In this document: positions 13,044-24,215 of the stretch, in pieces | Position numbering within the stretch: position 1 is the stretch's first letter | How the letters are laid out: the number at the start of each line of letters is the position of its first letter | Assembly (NCBI GenBank): GCA_922989275.2 | Contig: OV277858.1 | Span: forward strand, 1,364,001-1,428,000 | Source: Gari tellinella | Taxonomy: Eukaryota > Mollusca > Bivalvia > Cardiida > Psammobiidae | Direction of reading: 5' to 3' | DNA: 64,000 nt | The notes under the pieces: generated by a model | Told to the model about the DNA's origin: nothing | Database searches by the model: none | The model's input: only the letters and a program-made list of their open reading frames with translations | Made by a program: the position numbers and the translations under genes

Positions 13044-13632
13044 TATCGGAAATGAGTAATTGTTCATTCAGTCAAACGCCACCCCGCCTCCGATTGGCCC
13101 TCGATTGGCCTCCGATTGGCCACCGATTGGCCACCGATTGGCGACTAATGAAATCCAATGGGCCACCGATTAAAAGCGTCCAACAACCAATAAATAATCG
13201 GTAAATACAGATGAAACACCTATGAAATGCTGGCGGCAACCGACTGATCACCAATTGATCACCGATTGAACTGCCATTAACAACCGATGAAAACCGACGA
13301 GATCCCGCGTTCAATTATCATATTGTTTCATCGGTGGTAAGTATCAGTTTATCGGTTACTTTATCGGTGGTTTATCGGTGACTCGGTAGTAGGCAGGTTG
13401 TCAATCGGTTATTTGTAAATTATTTTCACCGATCGAGAATTTTAAACACGTTTAAAATTCCCAAGCGGTAATTTTTCCCCGACGAAACTCACCTTTACCT
13501 AATAGCTATTGATAGTTGGAAAACAGGTGGCCAATAGGTGATGTCGGTAGTAAATAGGTTTTTTATCGGTTCCCTCCCTAGTTTGGCGAAAACAACAACC
13601 GATCTATCACCGATGGCTCTGTGTTACCGGGG
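12955..13632. repeat. ATCGG/CCGAT-rich degenerate repeat with terminal TGTTACCGGGG
   Basis: Dozens of CCGATTGG, ATCGGT and ATCGGTGG words occur, mostly CCGAT on the left and ATCGG further right, followed by CCGAT again near the end. The right edge GTGTTACCGGGG (13621-13632) is inverted to the CCCCGGTTACAC at 8299, so this may be the true outer end of the fold-back element or a second element that inserted at its edge. Confidence 0.5.
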
Positions 13633-13639
13633 TGTTACA

Positions 13640-14560
13640 ATTTAAGATACTAAACTGTTGAAAAAAAGAGATATACGAATAAAAAAAGATAGTTTTGATG
13701 AGGAAAACTTTTGAATAAATAATAACAGCAAAGTTACCACTGGAAGGCCAGGTGTCGGTATCAAAACAGTGCATTCAAAATATCAGAATTTCTAATTGGA
13801 TTTGGATGCAAATAAGAATGATCTTGTTATTTGTGTAACAATCTGAATATTCCCGATTTGTTAAAGGTCTTTTTATGATAATATAAAGACAAAATTCTGG
13901 AATAATTTGAATACAGTGACTAGCTTTAGAACCTTTGAAGGCCAGTTAGATAACCACATATGCATCGTTTAGGTCATATGTAATAGGTCTTATACAATAA
14001 CAAAACAAATTAAATCAAGTCAAAAGCATTTAAACTGTGAATTCCATTTGGAGTATTACTTGAGCCCATATGGACGTAAAGTGAAAAAGTTTTTCGAGCC
14101 TTAAGTGCTCATCTACAGACATCTGAAATTGCCTTCAAACCCTGAAAAGGCACTTCAGGAAAAACGGAGCTAGAGAAGCATCCGATATTGTCTCGAGGAA
14201 ACGGCAAACCTTGAACAATAGAAAATATTTAGAACAGAAGAAAAGGGAAAGAAAAAGTAAACGGCATTAACATACCACCAAATGCGTGAAACCGCCAAAC
14301 AAGGTTCAATGTATCTGTTATCGTGGTCATTTGTTTTCTCTGGCTCTAACGTGCAAGGTGTAGGTGATAGGTGATACAACTAATCCTTACTTTCGAAGCA
14401 TATTTATAATTTTATTAAGTAAAGTATTTTCAATGTGAAATGATATTTCTGAATTTATATCAGCTGATGCATTGACTCTTTTAATGACGACCGAAAATAA
14501 AACCATGCAAAATAACATAACCCATAATGACTTCAATTTACACTGAGTTAGATTTGGCGT
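13640..14560. other. No recognised feature
   Basis: AT-rich. Short ORFs are without recognisable domains and I saw no repeat structure. Confidence 0.5.
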
Positions 14561-14566
14561 CCAAAG

Positions 14567-15271
14567 GGCCCATCACTCCATAACGTTCTGGTCCACGTTA
14601 TCTGAACGTTTCAATCGTTTAAGTTTTGAGCGTTCTAGAATGAGAATGACATATCTGGCGTGTGGTTAACGTGTGCCTAACGCATGACTAGCGTGTGTCG
14701 AACGCACGAGAAGCGTGTAACAGCGACTAAGTAAGATACCTCTAAAAAATATGCGCTTATGCTAACGTGCCACTGGCGCGTAACGCAAGATTTGTCAACG
14801 TCAGACGAACATGTTGAGCGTGTGACTAACGTGTGAATGACGACATAATAGCGTTAGGACGTTCGTTTGACTTTAGTCACACGCTGCGGACGCTAGGGGA
14901 CCGTTCAGCTGTCGTTGGCATGTCGCAAGTGAGTCGTTCACTGCAAAGCAAACGATTAGTTACAACCAAGTAACGCTAGAGAAACGACTGGCTAACGATA
15001 GCCGGACGCATGCAAGGTTCGGTGAACGTTAGTAAAACGAAACGTTCTTAAACAATCTCTAGTGTTTAAAATTAAACGTTTGAAGAACGCTGGTCTCAGA
15101 TAATTTTTTGTTCATGTTAAATACTGTTTCGGACCAGTGTTCGTCGACTTTTTCCTGTCGATCAACGACGTTTACTAGCGATTAATAGCGTTCACACATC
15201 GCTCTTCTGGCGTTATCCCAGCAACAATAGGCAGATAACGTTGGTCAGAGCGTTACATGGTGTGACGGGCC
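14567..15271. mobile_element. Inverted-repeat DNA element with AACG-rich interior
   Basis: About 42 bp at each end are inverted copies: GGCCCATCACTCCAT, then AACGTTCTGG, then ACGTTATCTG on the left, against GGCCCGTCACACCAT, AACGCTCTGA and ACGTTATCTG read back from 15271. Between them AACG, CGTT and GCGTGT words are densely repeated, which raises CpG far above the surroundings. No coding capacity is seen, so it is a MITE-type element with degenerate subterminal repeats. Confidence 0.7.
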
Positions 15272-15901
15272 TATAACGTAAATAACTACAATGATAATAA
15301 GTATATAACTCGCAGTGTGCGAACAAATAATTAAATAATCTCTTTATTTCTTGGGTAGTATGGGTGTGTTTACAGTTTATATTTGGAACACAATATTGAT
15401 ACAAACAGTCTAATAGCAATATAAAATAATACGGAAGAAGACTTTGAAGTAAATTGGGTAATTATATATTATATAATCTATTAGCATAAAAATTAACCAA
15501 ACTACTAATGTTTGAAACACTCTTGACACAAAATAGAGACATGTCTTCATATATTTCATGTTATTTTCTGCACACTATTTTTTCCCAATTTGTTTCTCTT
15601 TCCTTTATATCTACATACAAACACAATTTATTTTCAATATATTTGTACATTTATATGTTTACTATGTATTGAAAGGTGTAGTGTGGGATTTATCTCCAAC
15701 CCACATACACCTATTCACGGATATAATAAAAACAAATAAAAAACATGTTTATAGTTAACTAGTGAAAGATTAAGTTTGTGTGACCTGACCGGATAGACCC
15801 GAAAGCGAAGGGTCCCGGATTCAAGTCTCCGTTTGGTTGAAAATGTTCTGACCATGTTACAAATATTTATAACAGCAAAAGGTTGTCATACAATGTTTCA
15901 G
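15272..15901. other. Intronic sequence upstream of the first SIAE exon seen
   Basis: AT-rich. A weak tRNA-like patch (GGATTCAAGTC at about 15820) may be a SINE scrap. The last bases before the exon form a plausible acceptor (caatgtttcag). Confidence 0.45.
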
Positions 15902-16029
15902 GAGAGGCCAATACTCACAAAAATAAACACCGTTACCAATGCACTTTCCCTGCCATGATCGACGACTGGAGGGACAAGTTCAGTGTCAATAGTGGTTCAA
16001 GAAAATTGTTTCCCTTTGGCTTTGTACAG
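15902..16029 (+). CDS. SIAE: Sialate O-acetylesterase, internal exon a (entry phase 1)
   Basis: SIAE removes acetyl groups from O-acetylated sialic acids and works in lysosomes or as a secreted form. This exon encodes (G)EANTHKNKHRYQCTFPAM followed by IDDWRDKF and LFPFGFVQ. These match the SIAE family segments GE-N...CTFPA, I-DWR and FPFG-VQ. It opens after a cag acceptor with two bases completing a codon and closes on codon-phase 0 before gtatat. Upstream exons, which would encode the signal peptide and the nucleophile serine, were not found in 1-15.9 kb. With the four exons below it gives about 270 residues, roughly half of the usual 520 or so. Family assignment rests on recalled vertebrate SIAE sequence. 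Confidence 0.9.
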
Positions 16030-16445
16030 GTATATATATATTTCTAACTACAACATCCCTTTTGATATAAACCCTATTTCTACCTAGTTTAGGTATCAAA
16101 CCAGATGTTTGGTCAAAGCAGGCTCAAACTGAAGTAGAAGCTTTATAAAAACGCTTTCTGCTTTAGTCACAGCCCGTTGAATGCAACCGTCTTTGTTTTT
16201 AGGACGTTTTATTACAGGTCATGTTCAAGACTGTTTTACACTCGGCCTATCCTCTGAAATTATTGAACAGAGTAAAGTCACAGAAAACAATATCTACTAG
16301 ATAATAGGTTCAAATTTATGTTGTGACAACCCAATTGAGAAGTATTGATCAACAGTTAAGTATAGTATAGACAATGATGCAGATATACAATGTTTTAAAA
16401 TATCAAAATAGTGAACTTTTACATGTATAATCTTTAATAACACTG

Positions 16446-17450
16446 AATCCATTTACTCAGAGCAACTGATTCATACCTGGATATTTCGGCTTTATCGCAA
16501 AGCCTTCATCAACACACTGAGATGAAGTCAATGGGTATCACGTGACTTTGAGTCGTCTCGTGATACCAGGAGAGGACTGTAAATCGCCAGCAGCTTTAAT
16601 CCCTCCTACCTGTTAAGAGATGGTCGCCGCTGCTTGATGGGTATGGCTTCTTTCACTCTACGTTATATATATATATATATGTCCTCTGACGTTAGCACTT
16701 TAGGTTTGTGTGGGTCAATATATGGTGTCCTGTGTTTTCACAGTGTTCATGGTGTGCAGAGTTAGCTCTAAACACATTCTCTTTCAATCTTGTTTCGGGT
16801 GTAGTCTTCCTGTTTCCACATAATAATCATTCTTGCAGTTCTCACATTTAACATAGTAAACAACTCCACATTTTTTAGTATCTGTGTCTTATCTTTGACG
16901 TGTGTGACTTGTGAACGGATGTAACTTTCTGGCCGATGGTACATGTTCAAACCATGCTTTTTGAATATTCGGTTTAAAGTTTGTGAGGTTCACCGGAAAT
17001 AAGGGATGCCAATATTACGTTTTCTTTGGCTTGGTTGCTGGTGTGTTTCTTGTGTTTTTCGGTCATCAGGTTATTAGCCCGATGGAACAAGGTCCTAACT
17101 ACTATATCTCTATTCAAATGGTGATTTGAGTCAAAATTTAGATACTGATCTGTATGTGGGTTTCCTGTATATTGTAACTTTGGTGTACACGTCGTCTTGA
17201 ATGTGAATACATTTGTACAAAACTTGTATTTAGCCATCTTCGTCCCTTTCAGATGTGAACTTAATGTGTTTATATATGGAGTTCAGGTGGTCGGAGTCAC
17301 CTTCTAATTTGTCTCTTAAATCTCTTCTGCTATCACGAGACGACTCAAAGTCACGCGATACCCATTGACTTCATCTCAGTGTGTTGATGAATGATTTGCG
17401 ATAAAGCCCAACTATCCAGGTATGAATCAGTTGATCTGAGAAATGGATTA
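16446..17450 (-). mobile_element. Penelope-like element remnant with inverted flanking repeats
   Basis: Minus-strand coding remnants include TDQYLNFDSNHHL followed by VVRTLFHRANNLMTEK (the C-terminal part of PLE reverse transcriptase). Downstream, in shifted frames, come LNMYHRPESYIRSQ-type residues and CGVVYYVKCENCKND with VETGR, a decayed GIY-YIG nuclease. About 120 bp on each side (16446-16565 and 17331-17450) are inverted copies of one another. Each contains a TTGATGA...GCGATAAAGCC stretch like a hammerhead ribozyme. PLEs are known to carry such ribozymes in their terminal repeats. It lies inside a SIAE intron and is 5'-truncated. Confidence 0.8.
16455..16535 (-). ncRNA. Hammerhead-like ribozyme remnant in the PLE terminal repeat
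   Basis: On the minus strand TTGATGA is followed by a 6-bp stem GGCTTT/AAAGCC closing a GCGAT loop, then GAAA. The core C of CTGATGA is a T here, so activity is doubtful. In the inverted copy near 17385-17425 the stem and the GAAA are further mutated. Confidence 0.5.
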
Positions 17451-17634
17451 AATGTAGTTATGAACAATCAAGCGCAAGAGAACAATTTACATTGTTGTAT
17501 GTATAATCTTTTTTTTTCATAGTTGGTTTCTAGTATATGTACTGGCATGTATCCATTAGTGCCTGTATTTCATATAAATGTTGGTAGCCGTTTAAATAAA
17601 TGCCTAAGCTAGTTATTGTTTTTTTCTGTTAAAG

Positions 17635-17795
17635 CTGTCCGGTAATGGGGCTGCTAACTACAGAGCTAACACAAACACGCCACTTATAAGGTGGCATCAG
17701 ACGGCAGACTATGGGTATGTTCCAAATGATATACAAAAGAATGTCTTTATGGCTGTTGCTATCGACTTACAAGACTTCCTGTCACCCTTCAAGGC
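17635..17795 (+). CDS. SIAE: Sialate O-acetylesterase, internal exon b
   Basis: After the acceptor ctgttaaag the frame reads LSGNGAANYRANTN, then IRWHQTADYGYVPND and VFMAVAIDLQDFLSPFK. IRWHQTAD-GYVPN and F-AVA-DL are among the most conserved SIAE stretches. The exon starts in phase 0, matching exon a, and stops with two bases of an Ala codon before gtaagt (phase 2), matching exon c. The intron before it is 1605 bp and holds the PLE remnant. No stop or frameshift interrupts it, which argues for a working gene. Confidence 0.93.
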
Positions 17796-17952
17796 GTAAG
17801 TCAATCGGAATATAGTTCTGTATTACTTAAGTCAAATCCATGTAATTGCCGATTTGCAAAACAAAAGCCAACTGAACTGAACTGATCATAATGTTTTAAA
17901 ACTGAACACTTTGTGCTAATACTATAAATAATTGCTAACAATTTGTTTCAGT

Positions 17953-18284
17953 TTAACCCATTTGCCGTAACATTTTCTCAGTTTCCAAATATTATACAGC
18001 TGAATTGTTTTGTTTAAACGCAGGCTGTATGCCAAGCATTTGTTTTAAACCCTTTCATGATCAAATTTACCGTAATAATTTTTACCCTTGTAACAACCAT
18101 ATTGCCGTCTGCTTCACTATTTTGTCTTCAATGTTTTTGCAAATTAGATTTAAGGCAGTATGACTAAATTCATTTCGAAACAAGTGGAAAACAGTTTTGA
18201 TCCTGACCGTGACGCGGTTTCTGGTCAGGGTCAAAACTGTTTTACAAAGGCGATTGTTGGCGCCATTTATAGTAAACGGGTTAA
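17953..18284. mobile_element. TTAA-bounded MITE with an internal hairpin
   Basis: TTAACCC on the left (17953, or an alternative TTAAACCC at 18045) and GGGTTAA on the right at 18278-18284. Inside, 18188-18208 and 18223-18243 are 21-nt near-perfect inverted arms (AAAACAGTTTTGATCCTGAC...) with a 14-nt GC-rich loop. The hairpin belongs to the family at 21743, 27398 and 49081. It lies in the intron between SIAE exons b and c. Confidence 0.65.
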
Positions 18285-18486
18285 TGAGCATTCTGCTTTA
18301 CTTAATATACCTATTGCTAAGATACAGAATGTATTGTGGATGGGGCATATTCATGGCTGTGATAATTGAAATATTCTTCATATGTGGATAAATAAAATGA
18401 TTGAGTCTAAAGGCATATCTAGGAGTACACTGTCACATAAATGGAAATACGTGTCTGAAATATGATATAAGCTAATCGTCGTGTTA

Positions 18487-19424
18487 GTCTTACAACGTTC
18501 TATCTCACATGAGGGTTGTTTTGAGAAAATCGACTTTAAAGTTTTGGACCAGTTAAACAGCATACTTTTGATGGATTTTGAAAATTCTTTCGACTTGACC
18601 TGACGAATTGTGAATGCAAAGGGCTCCATTTAAAGTTTTATGAGGAGTGTAAGCATGGTTTTTAAGATATATCTTACTTTCGGTTTGAGATAGATCATTT
18701 CTCAAACTCTACCTTCTATTTCACTCATTATTACAATGTTCTATGTCCATTTTGTGGAGATAGAACATTATTAACAATACAGTTTTAGACAATTGCATGA
18801 ACAATTACATTATTACAATGTTCTATGTCCATTCTAAATACTCCCCATAGGGGATATTTTTGCTTATTTTGATTAAATTATCCCCTCGGCCAAGAAATAC
18901 AGGTCGCTGACAAGCAGACAAAACAGAATACATTTGGCTTTGGGTTTGGTTTGTTGTTGTTGTTAACATCAGTAAATGCGACTTCGGTTTATAAAGTCTC
19001 TCTTGTGCGACTTTGCTTGGTAGGAATTCTTTAAAGGGGTATTCAGTTTTACTTTCATATTGTTTTAATCAGCTATCTGCTTTAAATTAATCACTTTACT
19101 TTGAATTACACATGTAGTTAAAGATACATGTGTATTTCGCCTATTACACTGTACGCCAATAACCATGAAAGTCGCAGCCATTTTGGAAATTTCTGTCACG
19201 TGATCCAATTGGAACACAATGACTGGATAAATTGGACATTGATCATTGTAAGACTAAACAAAACGTTAAAAATGGAGATAGAACATTGTAATACTGGCGA
19301 TAACTTCAAATAGAAAGCTCGGATAAACATATGATTTGCACCAGGAGGTAGCTCTTGAAAATAGCTTACCAACAGTATATAGACCTTTATTTGTTTACAA
19401 AACGGACATAGAACGTTGTAAGAC
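18487..19424. mobile_element. Inverted-repeat element with TTACAATGTTCTAT motifs
   Basis: The ends GTCTTACAACGTTCTATCT and ACATAGAACGTTGTAAGAC are inverted copies with one mismatch. The core word TTACAATGTTCTAT or its complement also occurs near 18731, 18765, 18811 and 19276. No coding capacity; about 940 bp, in a SIAE intron. Confidence 0.65.
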
Positions 19425-19527
19425 CCACGTGACGTAATGTAGAAGGAAAGTACATCAGATAAATCCTACATGTTTGATAATAAGTTGTCTTTATATATTT
19501 TTGATGTATGTAATTCAAAGACTGCCT

Positions 19528-19661
19528 GTGTAACGAAGTATTTTGACCTACATATAATAGTGATCCACGGTCAAATTTCGACGTCGCAGAATCACAATTT
19601 ATGTCATCGAATTGTTACCGGGTTCATTCTTCGATTGGTTTGTCAAACTACTTCGTTACAC
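19528..19661. mobile_element. 134-bp MITE with 20-bp inverted ends
   Basis: The ends read GTGTAACGAAGTANTTTGAC in inverted orientation, with one mismatch. No target duplication was obvious. Located about 165 bp upstream of SIAE exon c. Confidence 0.65.
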
Positions 19662-19826
19662 AATGAAATTGATCACATGCAAACAGTGCATTTATAAAGA
19701 ATATATAATGCAAAGAGTGTCTGTCCAGCTCATTTAGCAATATATACTTTCAAAAACATATAATACACTTATATTGAATTATTAGGAAGTTGAATGCGCT
19801 CATCAACTTTTGACTATATTTGACAG

Positions 19827-20025
19827 AGTTCATCCCCGGTATAAGCAAGATGTGGCAGCCAGGCTGGTCCTGGGTGGACTGAATGTAGCCTATGGGTATG
19901 ATGTATCCTTCCAGGGCCCGCGCGTTGTTTCTGGAAAATGCATTGTGCATAGTCCGGTCTCCTATCCACTCCTCATCTTAGAATATTCAATGGATATCAA
20001 GCAGAAATGGCTTGATGGCTTCGAG
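19827..20025 (+). CDS. SIAE: Sialate O-acetylesterase, internal exon c
   Basis: Begins with one base completing the split Ala codon, then reads VHPRYKQDVAARLVLGG, NVAYGYDVSFQGP and KQKWLDGFE. The HPR-KQ--A-RL-LG-----AYG motif is diagnostic of SIAE. By my recollection of the human protein the His of this HP pair aligns with the catalytic His377. The exon ends in phase 0 at GAG before gtaggg. The following intron is about 30.1 kb. The alternative acceptor two bases downstream would break the frame. Confidence 0.92.
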
Positions 20026-20099
20026 GTAGGGACATTCATTATGTCAAATGTACTCTTACATTGCTTACCATAACTCTTTGCTCCTTAGACTAAGTTTAT

Positions 20100-21638
20100 A
20101 GCTTGCCGGCGAGAGGGTGTATCGCGGGATAGCCCATACTGTGGTAGCAGACTAGTTGGGTGCATTGCTATTATGACACATATTTACATAACTTGTTGAC
20201 TATTCATCCCCAAATGATTAAATTGTATATAAATTAAAATATCCAATCAATTACCTGAAATATCCGTCGGTCTGATGTTTTCAGAGATTTTATTTATGAA
20301 CAGGTTCGACGAAAAAGTTCAAATTTTCCTTCAAATCCGTTGTATCTGATAGACAAGTGTCCAATTTAGGATCGTTTTCTCAGTCTATTAACTGTATAAT
20401 TCATATTCAGAATCGCGTATTATGAAGAAATAATTCGATCCCGGCGTGTGTTGGTTATTTTTTGTCTTTGTTGTCTCTCTCACACCTAAATCTTTCCCGA
20501 AATGTCCACGTTTAGTGGCCTTGATTTTGTCGCGCCGCCATATTGTTTCGAGTCAATTTCAAAATATGACAGCGCTATTTTTAACGCCGTTTTATTTGTC
20601 AATATTTCCTATTAATAACACAGTCTTACAAAGTAGAAAAAGAAATAATACTTTGTAAAATCGACGAAAAATAAGACGCTTTAGAACCATATTTTTTACT
20701 TGGAAAACACGTAATACACATATGCCGCCTATGCCGAAACCCGTGTGTTCGCATGGCCTATTGAAAAGTGCATAGAAATTCTGCTTCGCAATTTCGGTAT
20801 ATCTCTTTGTTTTCTAATGGGATTTTTCATAATGTATCGTTGCAAAATCAATTCAAAAAGTTAACTGTCGATCGACATTCATATAAAATGTTCATTACAC
20901 GAGTAATTTTGCAGAAATTTACGATTATAATACGCCGGAGTTTATACAAAATAATTTCCCCCACCCGTTCTATCGTAATGGAGTGTTGGATGGGGAACGA
21001 CTTTTTAACCCTTTTAAACGTAAATCATCACCGGAATAGTTATGAGGTAAGAAATGAATTATTATTCGAGTTCTAATAATATTCTTTATATTTAATTGCT
21101 TTTTGGTAGCTCATTTCTCCAAAGTCAGTCCCGATCGGCGTTGAACCGTTTACCACAATTGTCTACGCACAAATTGTTACATGCAGTTTTGAAACGTGAA
21201 TTACATGTTTATAAAGCAAATTTTCAGAAATCTTTTTTTCAGAATGGAATATTATTTAGTATAATATAAATGGTATTAAACAAAAAGGCTGTAAATCACT
21301 TTTTTTGATAACTAAATAAGCACTTAAAAGTAGCATGTTTACATCACGCATAGACCACACGCACAGGCGTGATCCGACGCCAAGGCCAATATTTATATCA
21401 CGCATATCGGCGTGATTCGACTGGAAAGAGTTAAAGCCGCATTGTGTTTTTGGGACACCTGCATACAACTGTTATTTGGGATCCCATTAGAGCTACATGG
21501 GACGTGATTAATTCACAAAAAGATGCTTTATCTAAGAAATTTGTTTTTTATTTTATTTTTTTAATTTATGGATGTAACATCCATTAATTTGACCTTGCGA
21601 ACGGAAAGAAGGACAACTCTGTAAATTCAATGAAGTGG
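20100..21638. other. Intronic sequence without a recognised element
   Basis: AT-rich with patches of higher CpG (20430-20600, 21330-21430). Several ORFs of 60-100 codons occur but none shows a domain or motif I can name. Confidence 0.45.
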
Positions 21639-21845
21639 TTAACCCTTATTCTGCAGACGTCTGCTTTGAAATTGCAATGTGCAAAATTTGTTTTTTTATC
21701 TTTATGCATAGTTTTAATTAAACAAACCTTAAGACTATTGTCAAACAATTTGGATCCAGATAAGACGCCGCGTTACGCAGCGTCTGTTCTAGATTCAAAC
21801 AGTTTGTAAACTCCGTGAAGTTTCGACCAGCAGGCACAGGGTTAA
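21639..21845. mobile_element. 207-bp TTAA-type MITE carrying a GC-rich hairpin
   Basis: Starts TTAACCCTTATTCTGCAGAC and ends GCACAGGGTTAA, so it has CCCT/AGGG ends with TTAA target duplication, as for piggyBac-mobilised MITEs. The hairpin at 21743-21806 pairs AAACAATTTGGATCCAGA with TCTAGATTCAAACAGTTT around GACGCCGCGTTACGCAGCGTC. Confidence 0.75.
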
Positions 21846-22409
21846 CCAATGAGTTAACTGTGAAGTTGATCCCGGCTGTATCACGTGACACTAAGCCGTG
21901 TAGTAATGTTTATGTCATACGTTCTATTTTCGGTTTGTTATGATTTTAAATCGCCCTTTTTGGTGATTTAGGTCCGTCTTCATCATTTCATAGATCAGTT
22001 TGGTCCATAAGAATGTTCAAACATTATTATTAACCGTTATTGTATTTCAGATATTAAAAAAGGTCTGAAAACACAATGGGACTTTAACCATTTCGCTATT
22101 GCCCTCTGCGGTCAAGCATGTGATTACTGTCACAAACAGCTTAATCCAGTTTGGACGCCGCTATACGGATGTGAAATATTGCAGACGACCGTTGATAGCA
22201 TACATAATGTTAAATTAAAGTCATCCATTTTTTTTTTTAAAAATAAGGACAAAACCACTAACACTGTCTCTTTATTTCTAGGTATCGACATTATTTTAAG
22301 AATGCCTTTCATTTTAGTTCAATGAATGCAATTATGCCGGAGGTCTTTGTTCAAGATGTAACACGTTAGATTGTAAACCAATGATTCATAAATTATTTCC
22401 TCTGCCTGT

Positions 22410-22620
22410 CGAGGAGTAGATTGACCCACCTCTGCTGAAACGACCCATTGGTCATTTCACTACGTAGAACAATGACCCGGGCCATTTTACTACGTAGAAA
22501 AATGACCCCAGACCGTAGAAAAAGGACCCCATCGACTCGTAGTAGAATGACCCCCCCCCCCTCACGCAGAGGAATGACCCCCGTAGAGAACTGACCCCCC
22601 CCCCCCCTTTTTTCTGTTAC
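22410..22620 (+). repeat. GACCC-motif repeats, left copy
   Basis: Repeated phrases of the type TACGTAGAANAATGACCC, including two poly-C runs. The same phrases in reverse complement occupy 28210-28375, so the two blocks form inverted flanks around about 5.6 kb. Confidence 0.7.
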
Positions 22621-23345
22621 ACTGTTGTTGTTACTATTTCTACAACAGCTGTTATTACTACTACTACTGCTGCTATTGATTTTAGATCACTACTACTACT
22701 TCTTATACAAATATACTTACACGATTAGTATACCAAAAATCCCTAAAACCTAATGTACAGTTTCTTCATCGTGTAATAATATATAACCCACTTTGCTGCT
22801 GCTTTTACTACTGCTACCCTTTCTAATTTCAAGTACTGCTAGTACAAGAGTTTTGGCTTCTGCTGCTGTAACTAATGCCGCTACTACTGTTTCTACAACC
22901 ACATTTACTACAATTATACTACTCCTTTTGCTGATGTTGCTGCTGCTCATACTGCTTTCCTCCTAGTACTTCTACTAATAATATACTACTTCCTTTGCTG
23001 CTGATACCACTACCGCTTTTTTGTACAGCTACCACTACTGGAACTACTACTACTACTGCTTCTGGTGGAGGTGTTTCTGCTACTTTTTCTGCTACTATTG
23101 TAACTACTACTATGTCTACTCCTGTTGCTGCTTATTTTACTAGTGCTACCACTGCTACCATTTATAGTAATAATGCTGCTGTTGTTGGTAATACTACTGT
23201 TACTACTACTTTTTCTCCTACCAGTATACTACTCCTATTGTTACTGCTACTACGACTGCTACCACTGCCTCCATTTCTACTACTACTACTACTACTACTG
23301 CTACTTAACTGCTACTAATATTACTACTACTATGGCTGCTGCTAC
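22620..23345 (+). repeat. Degenerate CTA/CTG/CTT trinucleotide microsatellite
   Basis: Long irregular array of ACTACTACTGCTGCT-type triplets. The predicted leucine- or threonine-rich ORFs here are products of the repeat, not genes. Mirrored by AGC/AGT triplets at 27838-28200. Confidence 0.85.
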
Positions 23346-23620
23346 TGATGCTAGTAATAGAACAACACATTTTTACAATAGCAGTAGTAGACGAAGTAAA
23401 AATAGAATGAGCTCAAAATTCCCGATGTAATTAAACACTGTGCCCAGATAATTAAAATCATTTACGACTTCAAAAATCTCTCGCAAAATCTATTTCATCG
23501 ATCAATGGAATAAATCGATTTCGCACCTTTTGTGCATGCGCAGGCATAAATAGGAAATAATAATGTCTTCTCATCCATTGTACACTAAAGTATGTTAAAT
23601 AGGGTGTCGATATATGAATG

Positions 23621-23765
23621 GCTCGTTTGCCATCTGGTTAAGACGTCTGAGTCAATGTTTTTTTCGTCCGCGTGTCCAGGGTTCGAATCCCAGCAGAGCT
23701 AAAATAATTCTTTAAAATGCTGTTTTAACATAAATTCTTATCTTAAACTAATATTGACGTGTTTA
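23621..23765 (+). repeat. tRNA-derived SINE, copy 2
   Basis: A box TGGTTAAGACGTCTG, B box GGTTCGAATCCC (23679-23691), then a body matching copies 1 and 3 (AAATGCTGTTTTAACA, then CTTAAACTAATATTGA). Confidence 0.75.
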
Positions 23766-24066
23766 AAGGGACTCGCAACCGGATGGTGTACTTGTCAAAA
23801 TAAAATAAAATACTCAAATAAAAGCAAATTCGTGGCATTATTTGGCTTCTGACATTAAAAAAATATAATCAGTCCAAAAATAGTCTCAAGAATCGTCACC
23901 GAATCTTAGTTTTTTTAGATATTTTCCATCGTTTTTCTATAGCGTCAGCTGACAGTATAGTTGTTGTTGTTGCCTCTCTACACGGGCTCAGACATAAACC
24001 CGAGCCGAAAATGAATAAATCAATCGCTACCAGTGAAGTACGTTAATTCGCTACCTTATAGATAGA

Positions 24067-24215
24067 GAGCCCCAGTAGCCGCGCGGTTAAGGCGCTTGCC
24101 TTTGTTTTCATGTTTGTCTTCGCATGGAGGGTCACGGGTTCGAATCCCACCAGAACTTCTTCCTTGTTTTTTCTGAAATGCATTTTTTAACAGAATTTAT
24201 TATCCAAAACTAAAT
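24067..24215 (+). repeat. tRNA-derived SINE, copy 3
   Basis: The best-preserved head: GCCGCGCGGTTAAGGCGCTT with A box, and B box GGGTTCGAATCCC (24137-24149), then a body with AAATGCATTTTTTAACAGAA. The head resembles a leucine-type class II tRNA. Confidence 0.8.

Noticed and set aside
15558..15758. ORF with LKGVVW about 225 bp before the first SIAE exon, resembling the KGVVWYQG motif that precedes GE-N in SIAE
   Set aside because: The next residues are DLSP instead of YQG, there is no phase-1 donor, and the upstream residues do not fit. Probably coincidence.
22995..23430. Thr/Leu-rich ORFs of over 100 codons
   Set aside because: They are translations of a CTA/CTG microsatellite in overlapping frames.
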